From positions 1 through 13,373 of the forward strand of contig QNBQ01000013.1 of assembly GCA_003645735.1 (NCBI GenBank): DNA of 13,373 nucleotides, read 5' to 3'. Made by a program: the position numbers and the translations under genes. The notes under the pieces are model-generated. The model was not told where the DNA came from and made no database searches. It saw only the letters and a program-made list of their open reading frames with translations. The stretch's first letter is position 1. Each line of letters opens with the position of its first letter. Below are positions 12,249 to 13,373 of the stretch, one piece after another. Source of the stretch: Candidatus Poribacteria bacterium (GTDB lineage: Bacteria > Poribacteria > WGA-4E > B28-G17).

Positions 12249-13373
12249 GGAGGGTTTCCATTCTGGGCTCAACGGGGTCCATAGGCCGCAACGCGCTTGA
12301 CGTCATAAAGCATCTTCCCCCGGGCGAGGTGGAGGTGGTGGGGCTTGCGGCCAGGAGGAGCGTTGAGAGGATCGTCGAGCAGGCCCTGGATTTCTCGGTC
12401 AAGGCCGTGGCGCTGGCGGAGGAGGAGGCGGCGGAGCGGGCGGCGCGGATGTTGAAGGGGACGGGCGTTCAGGTGTTCGGCGGCCAGGAGGGCGTGCTGA
12501 GGATAGCCACGATGGAGGAGGCCGATATGGTCCTGTCGGCGATGGTCGGCTCGGCGGGGCTGATTCCCACGATCGAGGCGATAAGGAGCGGCAAGGACGT
12601 CGCCTTCGCCAACAAGGAGGTGCTGGTGGTGGGCGGGGAGGTGGTGATGGAGGAGGTCAAAAGGAGCGGGGTGAACTTCCTGCCGGTGGACAGCGAGATA
12701 AGCGCCATATTTCAATGCCTGGAGGGCTGCAGGGACAGATCCCAGATCAAACGGCTGATATTGACCGCCTCGGGCGGGCCGTTCAGGGGGTGTTCGCCGG
12801 AGGAGCTTGAAAAGGCGACCGTCCAACAGGCGCTCAAACACCCGAGGTGGAAGATGGGGTCGAAGGTCACGATCGACTCGGCCACGCTGATGAACAAGGG
12901 GTTTGAGGTGATCGAATCGATGTGGCTCTTCGGCGTGGATCTGGACAGGATAGACGTGCTGGTCCACCCCCAAAGCGTGATCCACTCGATGGTGGAGTTC
13001 GTGGACGGGTCGGTCATCGCCCAGATGAGCGTGCCCGACATGAGGATACCGATCCAATACGCGCTCACCTATCCCAGGAGGATGCCGACGCCGGCCAGGC
13101 CGTTGGATCTGGCCGAGGTGGGGGAGCTGACCTTCGAGGAGCCGGATCCCGAGAGGTTCCCCTGCCTGAAGCTGGCCTATGAGGCGGCCGAGGTGGGGGG
13201 GACGATGCCAGCGGTCGTGAGCGCCGCCGATGAGGTGGCGGTCGAGGCCTTCCTCCGGGGGCGGATAGGCTTCACCGCCATCCCGAGGCTGATAAAAGCC
13301 GTCATGGACCGCCACGTTCCGATATCCTCGCCCTCCGTCTCCGACCTGTTGGAGGCGGATCGGTGGGCCAAGG
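12245..13373 (+). CDS. dxr: 1-deoxy-D-xylulose 5-phosphate reductoisomerase (C-terminus cut by window edge)
   Basis: The gene starts at ATG 12245 (overlapping the cdsA stop as ATGA) and stays open to the edge for 376 codons; family length is about 385 to 400, so little is missing. It converts DXP to 2-C-methyl-erythritol 4-phosphate with NADPH in the MEP isoprenoid pathway. Seen: NADPH-binding ILGSTGSIG (6-14), SAMVGSAGL (98-106), FANKEVLV (120-127), metal-binding VDSE (D149, E151), HPRWKMGSKVTIDSATLMNK (199-218) and NKGFE with E221 as third metal ligand, and HPQSVIHSMVEF (241-252). W202 matches the conserved active-site Trp. It supplies precursors used by the nearby uppS product. No anomalies were seen. 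Confidence 0.97.
   Translation, partial: MRRVSILGSTGSIGRNALDVIKHLPPGEVEVVGLAARRSVERIVEQALDFSVKAVALAEEEAAERAARMLKGTGVQVFGGQEGVLRIATMEEADMVLSAMVGSAGLIPTIEAIRSGKDVAFANKEVLVVGGEVVMEEVKRSGVNFLPVDSEISAIFQCLEGCRDRSQIKRLILTASGGPFRGCSPEELEKATVQQALKHPRWKMGSKVTIDSATLMNKGFEVIESMWLFGVDLDRIDVLVHPQSVIHSMVEFVDGSVIAQMSVPDMRIPIQYALTYPRRMPTPARPLDLAEVGELTFEEPDPERFPCLKLAYEAAEVGGTMPAVVSAADEVAVEAFLRGRIGFTAIPRLIKAVMDRHVPISSPSVSDLLEADRWAK

Noticed and set aside
12269..13315. 348-residue minus-strand open frame at the right end
   Set aside because: It is antisense to dxr, which has all catalytic motifs; the antisense product is rich in His, Arg and Pro with no known domain.

Overview
The window is GC-rich bacterial chromosome (by eye about 60% G+C). 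It has two unlike halves: accessory catabolic or secreted-protein genes at about 1-7850, and a highly conserved essential gene cluster at about 7850-13373. No tRNA, rRNA, CRISPR array, insertion sequence or phage gene was seen. The accessory content (several sulfatase-superfamily proteins, a LamG-domain secreted protein, URO-D-like methyltransferase-fold proteins, a neutral-ceramidase-like protein, a zinc dehydrogenase) resembles Poribacteria, Latescibacteria or Planctomycetes-type genomes. That placement is inference from family content only. The core genes use many AGG (Arg) and ATA (Ile) codons, and EF-Ts is of the short type; both would fit a thermophilic or thermophile-derived lineage but do not prove it.

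Layout. Positions 1-3112 form a leftward operon read from a near-consensus promoter at 3145-3173: a heparan-N-sulfatase (SGSH)-like sulfatase, then a second sulfatase-superfamily protein with Thr where the formylglycine Cys should be, then a 105-residue remnant-like URO-D protein whose start overlaps the previous stop, then the first codons of a probable secreted protein cut by the window edge. A rightward promoter at 3205-3233 drives a zinc-binding medium-chain dehydrogenase (3263-4243). A LamG-domain secreted protein reads leftward (4430-5212). From the same intergenic region a rightward pair is transcribed: a URO-D-superfamily protein (5367-6512) and, 16 nt later, a neutral/alkaline-ceramidase-fold protein (6529-7848). 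The facing promoters of this region share a perfect 10-bp inverted repeat that includes both extended -10 boxes.

From 7850 a strong promoter and a roughly 100-nt hairpin-rich leader precede rpsB (TTG start), tsf, pyrH, frr, uppS, cdsA and dxr (cut at the right edge). These genes are packed with overlaps of up to 26 nt. The order is the widespread bacterial cluster joining translation (S2, EF-Ts, ribosome recycling), UMP phosphorylation, undecaprenyl diphosphate and CDP-diacylglycerol synthesis, and the MEP isoprenoid pathway.

The most interesting points are: the Thr-for-Cys sulfatase; the internally shrunken URO-D protein beside it; a bacterial SGSH-like sulfatase with no visible signal peptide; the ceramidase-fold protein with Asn at the nucleophile position; the UMP kinase with Glu at the usual active-site Lys; and the structured rpsB leader. 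I see no clear evidence for a wholly new multi-gene system. The leftward operon is the best candidate for an uncharacterised pathway.
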